This document shows positions 1 through 9,718 of a DNA stretch of 64,000 nucleotides, in pieces; the first letter of the stretch is position 1; every line of letters starts with the position of its first letter. Both the position numbers and the translations under genes were made by a program. Origin of the DNA: CBCOTE01 sp965112965 (GTDB lineage Bacteria; Desulfobacterota; Desulfovibrionia; Desulfovibrionales; Desulfovibrionaceae); contig CBCOTE010000022.1 of the NCBI GenBank assembly GCA_965112965.1, forward strand, positions 124,001-188,000, read 5' to 3'. The notes below the pieces were generated by a model, which had not been told where the DNA came from, did not search any database, and saw nothing but the letters and a program-made list of their open reading frames with translations.

Positions 1-202
1 TCATGATAAAAAATAAAAGAAATTTTTTTTAAAAAAGTCCCTCTCTTTGCTCCAGACTCATGCTCGCCATGCCTGTAACTATTTAAATAAGACTACCACA
101 TCTAGTGCTAACAGTCCCATTTAAATAGTTAATTTAATACAAAAAAAATAAATTTAAGGCCCATACTTTATCTGTCTGACGATACCATATGCGGAAAAAC
201 AA
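1..202. other. AT-rich stretch, no gene seen
   Basis: This stretch lies downstream of the minus-strand 119-aa gene. It is rich in A/T runs and I see no open frame or clear terminator hairpin. Confidence 0.5.
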
Positions 203-562
203 TCAATAAATTTTCTCGTTAATTAACTCTTCAACCTCGGCCTGGCTGATAACACGCCAAGTAGCATTATGAAAACGACGGCCATCCCAAGTCATATCCA
301 CAATATGAAAACGATCAGAAAAATCCTTTTTTTCAGCGATCATAACTAGATTATTGTGATCGATCTTGTAAGTATGGCAGAAACGGTTAGCCAGCTTCTC
401 AATACAATCGGTAATTGTATTTCCGTCATTGGCTTCGTAATCTGAGGCGATGACAATGGACTTGTTGAAGCGCTCATAAAGTTTAAAACGATACTTACAT
501 GACTTGCCGTTAATTGAATCAAGCCATTCACTGGTAAAGATAAGGTTTTTCAACAAGGCCAT
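203..562 (-). CDS. Conserved-looking hypothetical protein, 119 aa
   Basis: I do not recognise the family. The frame is open for 119 codons and begins with an ATG preceded by a good ribosome site (AAAGGAG, 7-nt spacing), which strongly suggests a living gene because the surrounding DNA is riddled with stops. The protein is soluble and mixed in charge, with no signal peptide or membrane segment. It has an aromatic, positively charged middle (around MTWDGRRFHNATWRV, residues 89-103) and an acidic C-terminus. It stands alone, with decayed DNA upstream for 1.8 kb and on the same strand as the block beginning at 2396. No function should be assigned. Confidence 0.65.
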   Translation of the reverse strand: MALLKNLIFTSEWLDSINGKSCKYRFKLYERFNKSIVIASDYEANDGNTITDCIEKLANRFCHTYKIDHNNLVMIAEKKDFSDRFHIVDMTWDGRRFHNATWRVISQAEVEELINEKIY

Positions 563-2395
563 ATTATGCTCCTTTCCTTCTTCACCGAATCACCTAAGCC
601 AAAAAAATCAAATGCGCTAACACAACATCCAATTAGAATGCTTTTCGCCAATGAACACCACGTCCACATTTTAACCATAAAATATTTCCTAGGCATCCGC
701 CGGATTGTAAATCAGCCTATATGAAAATGACCAACGTAGTATAACGAATTTTTACCGCATGGGCAAGTACTGGCGACTCCATTAAGACGAAGACTAGCAA
801 GATGAGATCTTCAATAGTACCCCCACCCAGGAGGGACACGCTAACCGCCTAGCGCTAGTCTTATAACTCACCTAAAAATGCAGTAAAGATATTAGCTGGA
901 AGGTCAGCTATTTTTTTGGTTCAATAAAACTATAATTTCTAAAAAAAACTCAGCCAAATAATAACCAGTGGCAATTATGAAATAGCTGCTGGATATGGCT
1001 AAGGTAGGCATACCGAATAGAATTATATACTGATACTACTTTATAGGATTTTTTGATACGGAACGATTTTTTTTGGTTGCAGTCGAGTTGATAGAGATTA
1101 AGCCGGAGTCGCTAAATTGGGATATAGTGCTTAGCTAGAACAACATCATGCAAAACATTTGAAGTACTAACTATTTATTTTTTTGACCTCGTCATAATAT
1201 GATATCGTCTAAGGCGATTATTATCAAACCCCAGGTGTGTCGACAACTTCTCGGTCGGCCAAAATCAGTTCTTTTTGTACAATTATAAAAAATAGCGTTG
1301 TAAATATAAGTCTCCGGGCCGGGGTAGCCTAATAATTTGATATACCTGATTACAACCCGTCCAGCCATCAATATTTTGCTCCACACCGAATATCAAAAGC
1401 TATCCCAGCAAAAAAATAAGGTACAAAATTAGGTGGAGGAAGCATTAATTTCTTTACAGTACTCAGCCTTAGGCATCGACAGATAGATTTTGCCTTGGAT
1501 TGAGTTATATGAATTTATTTTTTCTTACATCAACAAGATACTGTTGATGTGGCGTGTAGTTATATAAGATGTTACACATTATATATAATATTTTTAACCA
1601 CTTTTTTCTATACATATCATGAAATATTTTGTCTATTACTCGTCAAAGTATCTTATTATAGCTTTAATCGGTCACAAATTATTATTTTTTATCTATATCT
1701 TCTCATTTAATATTTATTAAAAGGCCTGTATACATAAATTTTTCGTCATATTACGGTTTTACACACTAATGTCGAATTATACGGACGTTATAAAAATATT
1801 ATATCCGGTTGAATTTTTTTGTCAATGTTTACACTATCGCTTCTTGTATATCAACGAAGAATTTTTTTTATTCGACATATTATAATATTTCCTCAATTTA
1901 TTTTCAATATCAATACTCATTATAGTTTATTTATATTGTAACTTTTTTTGATACATAACGGTTTAACTATTGAAATTATGGCGACCGACTTACTAACTAC
2001 CATATCACGTCTGGTCTATTTTTTTTTCATATTTTTATCTCCTGTAAACTATTTATTAGCCTAGGTATTCCAGTAGTGATAATGAAATCACTTACTATAC
2101 TAGCTAAAAATATCTTTTCTCCTCTTCATATTTCTCAACTTTAAACTATTTACTATACACCATTATTTAATTAGTTTTTTTATTTTATAATGCAAGAATA
2201 GTATTTTTAGCAGTTAGTAGACTTAGCGTATAACAACAAAGTCGGCGTAATGCTAATATCGAAACATCAAAAGAATAGGATGCGTAAAATAGAACAAATG
2301 CTTCACGGCACAGTCCTAGTATTGCCGCCACTTCACTCATTATCTTGTATCCAATAATCTTTGCGCTTATAGTTACTGACTAGGACGTCGTCAGG
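563..2395. other. Decayed / non-coding DNA
   Basis: No open frame here looks real; the longest are about 60 codons and lack ribosome sites. The part from about 1480 to 2250 is extremely AT-rich. Two copies of the recurrent decamer TATTTTTTTG/CAAAAAAATA lie at 1176-1185 and 1409-1418. I recognise no protein remnant on either strand. Confidence 0.5.
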
Positions 2396-3088
2396 CTATT
2401 CAGTATGCATCGCGGCAATATGTCGAGAACAACATTGCGCAGCCTCAGCCAGCACTTCAGGACTTACCTCAAAACCTGTAGCCACGGCCTTATCCAGGCA
2501 TTCCAATGCATTGACGCTATCTCCTTGCTCCAGATAAGCCAATCCCATATTGTTCCAAGCCGGACCGAACTGAGGTTCGGTCTCCACAGCGCAACGGCAG
2601 ACGTTAATGCAGGCCACGGGATCACCTTTAGCCAGATACGCGCTGCCAAGGGTAGCTAAAGCCTGTACAAAACGTGAATCAAAACTAATAGCCTTCTCAA
2701 GGGCCTTAATAGCCTCACTAATCTCGCCTCGTTGCATATATACGTAGCCAATATTGCCCCAGGCCGGGGCGAAGCGGATACGTATCTGAGCTGCAATCCG
2801 ATTGAAATTCAGACAGCTTTCCAAATCACCACGGTGTAAGGCGATACCGCCCAGCTGCACGTAAGCCTCTACTAAGGTAGGCGAATTATCTACAGCTTTA
2901 TAAAATGCCAACTCAGCACTACGCCAATCGCGACGGGCCAGGTGCGCCATCCCAATATTGTATTGGATAATCCCACAATTGGGGTTACTCGCCACCTTGG
3001 ATTGAATCTCAACAATATGTTCATTCATAATCTGCTGAGACTGCTGCTGATAATCCAACCTGTCAGTTTGCTCCGAGGTCATGGCCAT
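2396..3088 (-). CDS. Tetratricopeptide-repeat (TPR) protein
   Basis: The 230-residue protein consists almost wholly of about five TPR units (roughly residues 40-210), recognisable by recurring W/Y-x2-G-x2-Y and A-x3-A-P patterns such as PAWGNIGYVYMQRGEISEA and PAWNNMGLAYLEQGDSVNA. TPR arrays are protein-protein interaction scaffolds. No signal peptide or membrane helix is seen, so it is probably cytoplasmic. The start follows an AAGGAAGG stretch; the ATG two codons in (3082) is equally possible. The first codons overlap the end of the upstream 127-aa gene by 26 bp, implying translational coupling. It is the last gene of the retained block 2396-6119. Its partner is unknown; the neighbouring Cys-cluster and ferredoxin genes are the obvious candidates. 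Confidence 0.85.
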   Translation of the reverse strand: MAMTSEQTDRLDYQQQSQQIMNEHIVEIQSKVASNPNCGIIQYNIGMAHLARRDWRSAELAFYKAVDNSPTLVEAYVQLGGIALHRGDLESCLNFNRIAAQIRIRFAPAWGNIGYVYMQRGEISEAIKALEKAISFDSRFVQALATLGSAYLAKGDPVACINVCRCAVETEPQFGPAWNNMGLAYLEQGDSVNALECLDKAVATGFEVSPEVLAEAAQCCSRHIAAMHTE

Positions 3089-3446
3089 ATCCTTCCTTCT
3101 TCAGAAGCTCATGATACCATAGACTGAACTCGTAGATACCCAAAATACGCTCCTGCCGATTGATGATGCCCAGGGCACATTCTATGACGCCCTTAACGTA
3201 AGCCGTGCCATAGCCATTGCAGTCCGAACGTGAACACAGAAACTTAGCGACCAAATCTTGCATAGTGCACTGAGTGCGATCGCGCCGGATCTCGATAGGA
3301 TTATTTGGCTGTTGGAACGGGTCCCAATTATCATATCCGATACGGTCCACGAACTTCCGTCGCCACTGAGGTATACGCTCGTATATGACCCGCTTGTGGG
3401 CCTCGAACTCAACTAGTTGTTCAGAAATTAAATTATTCGCCCGCAT
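3063..3446 (-). CDS. Hypothetical protein, 127 aa, in the TPR/YkgJ/ferredoxin block
   Basis: I do not recognise a named family. The 127 codons are fully open, the ATG follows AGGA with 5-nt spacing, and the 3' end overlaps the TPR gene, so it is a real member of the operon. The protein is charged and soluble. It has a helical, Arg-rich first half (residues 10-35, with IPQWRRKFVDRIGYDNWDPF in the middle) and three cysteines in the second half (CTMQDLVAKFLCSRSDCNGY region), followed by a predicted helix. The cysteines could bind metal or an Fe-S cluster, but the spacing matches no standard motif. Survival amid wholesale decay suggests the product still matters with its neighbours. Confidence 0.7.
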   Translation of the reverse strand: MRANNLISEQLVEFEAHKRVIYERIPQWRRKFVDRIGYDNWDPFQQPNNPIEIRRDRTQCTMQDLVAKFLCSRSDCNGYGTAYVKGVIECALGIINRQERILGIYEFSLWYHELLKKEGYGHDLGAN

Positions 3447-3476
3447 TTTTCCTGCTTCTTTTATACAAACGCCTAA

Positions 3477-4229
3477 TTACCCGGCCCAAAAAATGACATC
3501 GGCACCACCTAAAGCAGCTACCTCGTCCGATATCTCCCCATCCAAGGTCAAACTACCCCTTCCTAAACAACCTTTGCTTTCATATATACCTAGATACTCC
3601 TTGTCGTAAGTAGTCAAGAGGGCCATAGATACAGGCACAAACATGTTACCCATCATGTAATTACAAGTATTGAGCGAAGCCACCAGATCCTCTTGGGAAA
3701 TAACCACTAGCCGATTCTGTAGGAGCTCCACATTTACTGTAGGATAGGAAATGCCCGGTATAAATCCAGACAGACCACAAGTATGAGCCTTGCCGCTAAT
3801 AGCCATGGGAACGCCGTATAGACGACAATTGACCGGCCTATAAACATAAAGCTCACAACGACCTTCTTCATCCAGCAACGGGCATCGCAACCGCACAGCC
3901 GCCACTTCTGACAGGATCTCAGCAGTGCTACGACCAGCCTCGGAATCTTTAAATATTTTGCGTTTGAAGCGATATGCTTTCCTGTCAGCCGCGTCAGCGC
4001 GATCCATAATGCGCACCCGCCGCTCACCTTGTATAGTTCGATAAAAGTGATAATTTAGATAGAGCGCCTCGATAAAACTCAGGTCAAACATGGCATAGCA
4101 GCAATCGCTGCAGCCCACTTTGCAGTTCACCTGTCCCGGGCATTGCTTGGCCACCTTGCCGAATACGCCATCAGCCTCGGCTAATAATGCCTCGTACTTC
4201 GCAAAAAAAATATTATAATCAAACATCAT
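3477..4229 (-). CDS. YkgJ-family cysteine-cluster protein
   Basis: About 250 residues. The N-terminal part has the cysteine-rich signature of the YkgJ/CxxCxxCC family (CPGQVNCKVGCSDCCY), followed by a second set in CPLLDEEGRCELYVYRPVNC; together these are typical of the zinc- or iron-binding cluster of this family (established for the fold, function poorly known). The frame could extend 12 codons upstream, but I chose the ATG at 4229 because GGAG lies 9 nt before it and the sequence from MMFDY onward looks like the true N-terminus. It is 30 bp upstream of the 127-aa gene and downstream of the ferredoxin. A role in handling metal or redox centres is inference from context only. Confidence 0.8.
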   Translation of the reverse strand: MMFDYNIFFAKYEALLAEADGVFGKVAKQCPGQVNCKVGCSDCCYAMFDLSFIEALYLNYHFYRTIQGERRVRIMDRADAADRKAYRFKRKIFKDSEAGRSTAEILSEVAAVRLRCPLLDEEGRCELYVYRPVNCRLYGVPMAISGKAHTCGLSGFIPGISYPTVNVELLQNRLVVISQEDLVASLNTCNYMMGNMFVPVSMALLTTYDKEYLGIYESKGCLGRGSLTLDGEISDEVAALGGADVIFWAG

Positions 4230-4408
4230 ACAGCTATCTCCAATCAAGCAGTCACCAAACACCAAAAAAAACTGGGCCAGCGGCTATAGGCAAAAATCAA
4301 AAAACTACACCACTCCAGACACCAGATATCCCTGGCATAACGGACCAAAGCACGTAACTTCCCCGGCCAGTAGGATAACTCATAGGCCGCAATGCCAACA
4401 GGTTGCCA

Positions 4409-4597
4409 CTAGTACTCCTCGACGGTGATAGCATTCTGCTCACAGACCTCCACGCAGGACCCACAGCCCAGGCATTCTAGCTCATTAACAGCTACGGCCT
4501 TGCCGTATTTGAGCTCGTAGACCTCTACGGGACAGATGTCCACGCACTCGCCATCCCCAATACACTTATTTGCATCGATAATAATCTTATACCCCAT
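4409..4597 (-). CDS. Ferredoxin of the Desulfovibrio Fd III type (Asp-ligand [3Fe-4S]/[4Fe-4S])
   Basis: A 62-residue low-potential electron carrier with two cluster-binding motifs. Motif II is the standard C42-x2-C45-x2-C48-x3-C52. Motif I reads CIGDGECVDICP: C12, then Asp15 where a cysteine is expected, then C18 and C22. As I recall, D. africanus ferredoxin III has Asp14 at this position, and there it allows a [3Fe-4S] cluster that converts reversibly to [4Fe-4S] or takes up other metals. The rest of the chain (MGYKIII start, acidic VEEY end) also resembles that protein from memory. The ATG is preceded by GGGAGG with 6-nt spacing. It sits between the DegP gene and the YkgJ gene and probably serves cytoplasmic electron transfer in anaerobic metabolism. 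Confidence 0.93.
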   Translation of the reverse strand: MGYKIIIDANKCIGDGECVDICPVEVYELKYGKAVAVNELECLGCGSCVEVCEQNAITVEEY

Positions 4598-4706
4598 AAT
4601 GTCCTCCCAATGTACAGCTATTCTAAATAATATCCTATATTCTTGAAAGATGTCAAACCCTGACTAGAACGTTATGACAATCATAAATAATGGATATCAC
4701 AACATT

Positions 4707-6119
4707 TTATAATTGTATACGTACGTACCAAACCTGCCGACCACGGCTCATTAGTAGCAACAGCGCGCTGCGCAAGTGATGCTGATATACCGCCCAAGTC
4801 AGTTCGGACAAACTACCCACCTCAGTTGCCCCCACGCGCAGGATTCGGTCGCCCTGAGACAACCCCAACCGCGCTGCAGGACTATCTTTACGCACCTCTG
4901 CTATTACGATCCCAAGACCAGGAGTCCGCGTATCCAGCTTTAATCCCCAACGATCATGTACCAACACCAGCGCAGTATGATCTGTGAAGGTCTTGGCCTG
5001 AGCCTGAAGCGTCATATATCGTCCATGACGCCAGATATCTAATTTCACCGACTCGTCGCAGACCATTTTGTGCAGTAGTCTGATTAAATGATCGCGGTCA
5101 TGTATCGGACTCCTGGACACGTCCGTAAGCACATCGCCGGGCTTCAACCCAGCAAGGGCTCCAGCACCGCCAGCGTAGACCTCGGTGATTAAAATGCCAG
5201 CTGGCCGTGCCAGACCCAGAGCTACAGCCAGGTGCTGGTTCAGGTCCTGCCCTGCGAACCCTAACCAGACCGGGTCCACCCGGCCCTGTTCCATGAGCTC
5301 GTCAACGGCCCGCCGGGCCTTATGGCCAGGAATGGCAAAACCGATACCCTGGGCATCAGCACGTATAACCGTAGTAATGCCTATCACACGGCCCATCAGG
5401 TCCAACAAAGGTCCGCCTGAATTACCAGGATTAATAGCCGCATCTGTCTGGATGAGGTCTGTGAACATTCCATGGTCAGTCTTGAGCGTCCGCCCTATAG
5501 CTGAGATCACGCCTACAGTGACGGTATGGGAATAGCCGAAAGGGTTGCCAATAGCGATGACAGTCTCACCAATCATGAAATCTGAGGAATCACCTAAAGT
5601 AGCCTGAGGTAGCCCACCAGCAGCTGGCAGCCGGAGCACGGCCAAATCTAGGTCCGAATCAGCAGCCGCCAGTTCTGCAGACAGTTCCCGGCCATCCTGG
5701 AGCCGGGCTTTGATAGTGGTAGCCCCAGCTATGACGTGTGCGTTAGTCAGAGCAAGGCCACGACTACCATCAATTATCACGCCTGATCCAAGGCTCTGGC
5801 GATAATCACGCTGCTGGTTGCCGCGGCTTTGCAGCTCGCCCAAAAACTGGCTCCAGAATGGATCATCCGACAGGAAGGGAGCAAAGAGACTAGGCCGTTG
5901 CTCCATCATGGTGTCTGTGATAATATTAATCACAGCCGGAGCCACAGCACGTACGGCACGGACCACGGGGGTAATACGGAGATTATTAACCTCAGCCTGG
6001 CTAAAGGCGACGCTAGTCGTCGACCATAAGATGAGAAATGCTAGGATTAGAATGATAAAATCTAAGCCATAAGAAAGGCCAGACTGATCAAAATTGACGA
6101 AGTAAGGATGGCGACACAT
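4707..6119 (-). CDS. degP: DegP/HtrA-family periplasmic serine protease
   Basis: 470 residues, the usual length of HtrA proteases, which degrade or refold misfolded envelope proteins. A membrane helix or signal peptide lies at residues 20-40. The trypsin-like domain carries the complete triad: His128 (TNAHVI), Asp158 (DLDLAVL) and Ser234 (GNSGGP). Two PDZ domains follow, about residues 275-365 and 385-460, the second ending in a typical GDRILRVG loop. The gene is intact and is the most upstream member of the retained minus-strand block. The annotated ATG has no visible ribosome site, so the exact start is uncertain. Whether it is co-transcribed with the ferredoxin (109-bp gap) cannot be told from sequence. 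Confidence 0.95.
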   Translation of the reverse strand: MCRHPYFVNFDQSGLSYGLDFIILILAFLILWSTTSVAFSQAEVNNLRITPVVRAVRAVAPAVINIITDTMMEQRPSLFAPFLSDDPFWSQFLGELQSRGNQQRDYRQSLGSGVIIDGSRGLALTNAHVIAGATTIKARLQDGRELSAELAAADSDLDLAVLRLPAAGGLPQATLGDSSDFMIGETVIAIGNPFGYSHTVTVGVISAIGRTLKTDHGMFTDLIQTDAAINPGNSGGPLLDLMGRVIGITTVIRADAQGIGFAIPGHKARRAVDELMEQGRVDPVWLGFAGQDLNQHLAVALGLARPAGILITEVYAGGAGALAGLKPGDVLTDVSRSPIHDRDHLIRLLHKMVCDESVKLDIWRHGRYMTLQAQAKTFTDHTALVLVHDRWGLKLDTRTPGLGIVIAEVRKDSPAARLGLSQGDRILRVGATEVGSLSELTWAVYQHHLRSALLLLMSRGRQVWYVRIQL

Positions 6120-6549
6120 AATAGGAGGATAGGCATCAGCCCGCCCCTGTCAATGGGCCGAACAGATATAGATAAGCAACTAGTACAAATCAAATTAGAT
6201 CCAAAATCTCAAAGACCTTAAGCACCCTACTATGACGACTATGACCAGACGACAGCAAGGGCCACGCTGCGCTCTCAGCATTAATCGATCCAACTTCTCT
6301 GTCTCGTCCCTGGGCATAATACATGACAAAATAAGACCAAACAGCCGCAGTCAAATTAGCTAAGGAATGGACACAATCAACAATAATTTTAAAATCATAG
6401 GTACTACTATCTCATCTAGACAAATCATATTTTCCACAATACTAAAAAAAATGGAAAAGACTAATAGTGTCGATAGATTCAGGCTTATTTAAACAAGACC
6501 ATGGACTGACTCTCATATGCAGCCTGGTCTAAAAAAAGGCCTAGAAAGC
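6120..6549. other. Decayed DNA upstream of degP
   Basis: No open frame and no recognisable remnant in most of this stretch. It contains several A-runs and the region that should hold the degP promoter, but I see no convincing -35/-10 pair. Confidence 0.4.
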
Positions 6550-9500
6550 AAAACTAACACCGTCCTCCTGGCTGTCCTAGATTCCCTCCTATCAGAGTAT
6601 ATAGATTATATAGATTCTTCTGTCTGACGGTGACGTTTTCCCCACCAAACACTAGACCACAACCAAAAGTCCATGAAGACTCATAATTTTAGGCAAACGC
6701 TCGTCAATGCTGGCGACGAATAAACTATTATGATTATACTTAATAGCGTAGACTAGACCACCATGGCAGCGCGGTACCCCCCCACAGATATACAGATATA
6801 CAGATATACAGATATACAGATATACAGATATACAGATATACAGATATACAGATATACAGATATACAGATATACAGATATACGGATACAACACCGTACCTG
6901 TACACTGTCGAACATGGAATCTATGGGCACGAGCTAAAATGGCTCTCCACCGCTCTCGCCACGAATTTAAGCTAACAACCTCCGCCTCACCCCCCAACTA
7001 GCTAAACCACATGCCCGATATGGAAAAAAATACCTAATAGACGCCTAGTTAAAGTTGTTATCATCAGCCAAAAAAAATACATAGGACCCACGACAACGTC
7101 TTGTCAGCTCTGGCCTATGAACAGTGAATCAACAAAATCCAAGAAATCATGGGCTTGGCTTCGGACTAAACCAGGCACCGGCTGCCAAGCTTGAACTGAT
7201 AGTAAAAAGAATCCTCTAACCTGGTGGCCCGGAATGCTGCGCACGTCAGTATGCCCATAGAACATCTTTACAAAAAATCATGCGGCATATAGCCAGATCC
7301 AGACCCGTAGCTTTAAATCATTTGACAGTATAAAGTATTCATCTTGAAAAGGTCCAAATCCGCCTAGAGCCTATCCTCTAGGATACTACCTCGATGTCGT
7401 GTACGCCAAATTTCAACTTCGCCACGTCAGCATACTACCTAGACAACGAACCTCTACATCGATACGGCCGGGTTCAATAATTTTGACCACGTTATTAACA
7501 AAGATTGCGCAGTACCTGCTTCAACCAGCCAGGGTCACCGTGCAAAAAAATACAGCCATTACGGGCCCAACAGTCTAAAATGAACTTAACCCATCTTGCC
7601 GACTATCCCGACTATTTAACTGCCCAAATTGCACCCCAAAAACGCTAAAAATTAAAATCATAAAGATGTAGCTCGAACCAGTCTATCGCGATCTTGAAAA
7701 AAGTCCAAAAATGCTATTAAATGATCTGCAGGTATTGGCGGGAGGCGTCCTTAATAATGCACATGTACTCATACTGCTTATCACGCACACCCATCAAAGA
7801 TACCGTTTCGATCATGCCAATGATGCCGTTAGTGGGGGTGCAGATTTCGCAGCTCATATTGACCAACAACTTATTTTTTTAGCATAGTGATAACCGCAGT
7901 ATATTCTTAGCCAGAAAAAGCTCTTCGTCTTTGTACCTGCATTTTATGTAGATCCAGACGCCTTACGTAGGGCATATCACACGGTCATCGGCATCATTAC
8001 GCCAGTGATCTTGCTGTCCAGCACCGTCATGGACACGATATGGCCAACATTCTATACAGACATAGCCATTACCTTAATCAATGTCCGTCCGAGACCACCA
8101 TAGACAGGCCGAATATCTAGCCGGTGACTGTTGTCTACCGTCAGCTGGGAACCGTATTATCAGGGCCTGTAAGTCAATGCTGCTAATAAAAAATAGTTAC
8201 TCAGTTATATTACTGGTCTACATAGCTGGCACTGCAGGATTTATCCTCAGGTAATAGTCCAACAAATCAATACTTACTGCAGGTCGGTGAATGGCCTGCC
8301 TTAAGGCGTAGTAAGTAGTCTCAAACAACGAGAGGTCGGTCATATGAAAAAACTCTAATAGCTCTTCAGGCCGGCAAGCAACTCAATCGCAGGCCCCCTA
8401 AGTTAGCTCGTACTTAATTGCGTCGTTCAGAGATTCCAAGATGTGCAAGGTTGCCATGGGCGACACGCCCGTATCCGCCCCCATCCGGACGTATTGAAAG
8501 CTCTAGTTTAACGCTGGCTTACGCCATGCATAACCTCCATGCTTACAGCGGATGCATAAATCGTGCCAGACATAATTTTAACCTTGTACGAACGCGGCAG
8601 GATCTATTTCAAATGGTATATGAGCTGGGGGTAAGGTGGTACAGCTTAATCAAAAAAATAGCTAAAAATCACAAACTACTTAGCTGGCCTCCTGAACCAA
8701 GTTTTTTGATATTTAAACAACAGAATGTTTTTTTGATGGCCTGTTTAAAAAAGGCACAGTAACACTGTGCATTTCGTCCAAAATTAGCTGCGCCACCTAG
8801 GCCTCGGTGACATCCTGTATCAGACCATCCAAAAACGCGTACGATCTGGTAATCTTTAACCACTAGAAGTCGGATGCTAAATAAAAAAAACCGTTGTGAT
8901 CCTTCTTGCAACAGATGTTCTCAGATATAATAATACAAAACTGACCAAAGGATAGCCTTGGGGATCAATAACCTTGTAGCAGATTAAAACGGCATCTCTA
9001 GCATGAGATAAAAAAAACTCGCGTCCTAATCGCTACTTTTCGCCTTTAAGTCGAGCTCCATGACGAAGCTGGACTGATGGTCATAGTCACCTTACGAGCG
9101 ATATTGGGTTTATGCATATTGTCCAGCTAGACACACCACGAATACATTGCCCTATTTGATATCTTCTGAGATTCAAGGAAAGCTCGAATCTCCGTGGACA
9201 GGCCTTCCATAAATAGTTATCCGCGCGTGCCGCTGACTAGGTAAATGAACTCCCAGGTAGCTTAACTTTTTTTTTGCGCTAGTTCCGCCAGAACCAAAGT
9301 ACTGTTGAAGTTACGTAAGAACGCGATATTAATTCCTATTGATATCCGGCAGAATAGACATGAGATAAAATATTCGATCGTTCTCACATGTGTAGAAGGT
9401 GAATAGCTTACAATTGATATTAAACCATGAGGATATCTTTTTTTAAATTTTGCAGTCCTTCTATACCAACCGACGAGCTGAGACACAATCAATCTCAGGT

Positions 9501-9610
9501 CGCTGCCTTACCTTAACATAGTCAGAAGAACTCAATCCCCACCTCGAATTCCCCAAACTGCTCCATAGCCGTCCCTTCACCGCTTGATAGACCCGGAACA
9601 ACTCGCCCAT
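6550..9610 (-). pseudogene. Multi-PAS hybrid sensor histidine kinase, decayed
   Basis: Reading the minus strand through stops and frame changes gives a hybrid kinase in order. PAS-like segments lie at about 9500-8000 (for example EGSQRFFLFSIRLLVVKDY near 8900). The histidine box NMSCEICTPTNGIIGM is at 7813-7860, with the phospho-accepting His changed to Cys. The N-box GDPGWLKQVLRNL is near 7500-7545, followed by EPGRIDVEV, with ATPase-lid remnants down to about 7130. A receiver domain begins near FLADDNNFN (about 7050) and runs to SIDERLPKIM (about 6700). The receiver is interrupted by an 8-bp tandem repeat. The gene would have been about 3 kb. The limits are approximate; the kinase identity is firm from the H- and N-boxes. 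Confidence 0.82.
6785..6880. repeat. Tandem repeat, 12 perfect copies of CAGATATA
   Basis: Twelve exact head-to-tail copies of the 8-bp unit CAGATATA occupy 96 bp, followed by one degenerate copy (CGGATACA, 6881-6888). Three units make 24 bp, so the array translates on one strand as a repeated eight-residue pattern (ISVYLYIC) without stops, and likewise on the other strand. It lies inside the receiver-domain remnant of the decayed histidine kinase, so it arose or expanded in DNA no longer under selection. Copy number is likely to vary by slippage. Confidence 0.97.
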
Positions 9611-9718
9611 ACGGGTCTTATCAGATAGATAACCAGGTCAGGTTCGGCCATGGTCGCTCGATCTCACGCTGCCGGACCATGAGTACCTCTAACTTAACTT
9701 TTCAGGCCCATAGTCCTT

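Noticed and set aside
6785..6888. CRISPR array
   Set aside because: The 8-bp units are directly adjacent with no spacers, so this is a simple tandem repeat.
6652..6997. Protein-coding genes of 70-92 codons over the repeat, both strands
   Set aside because: They are open only because the 8-bp repeat has no stops in any frame; the flanks belong to the dead receiver domain.
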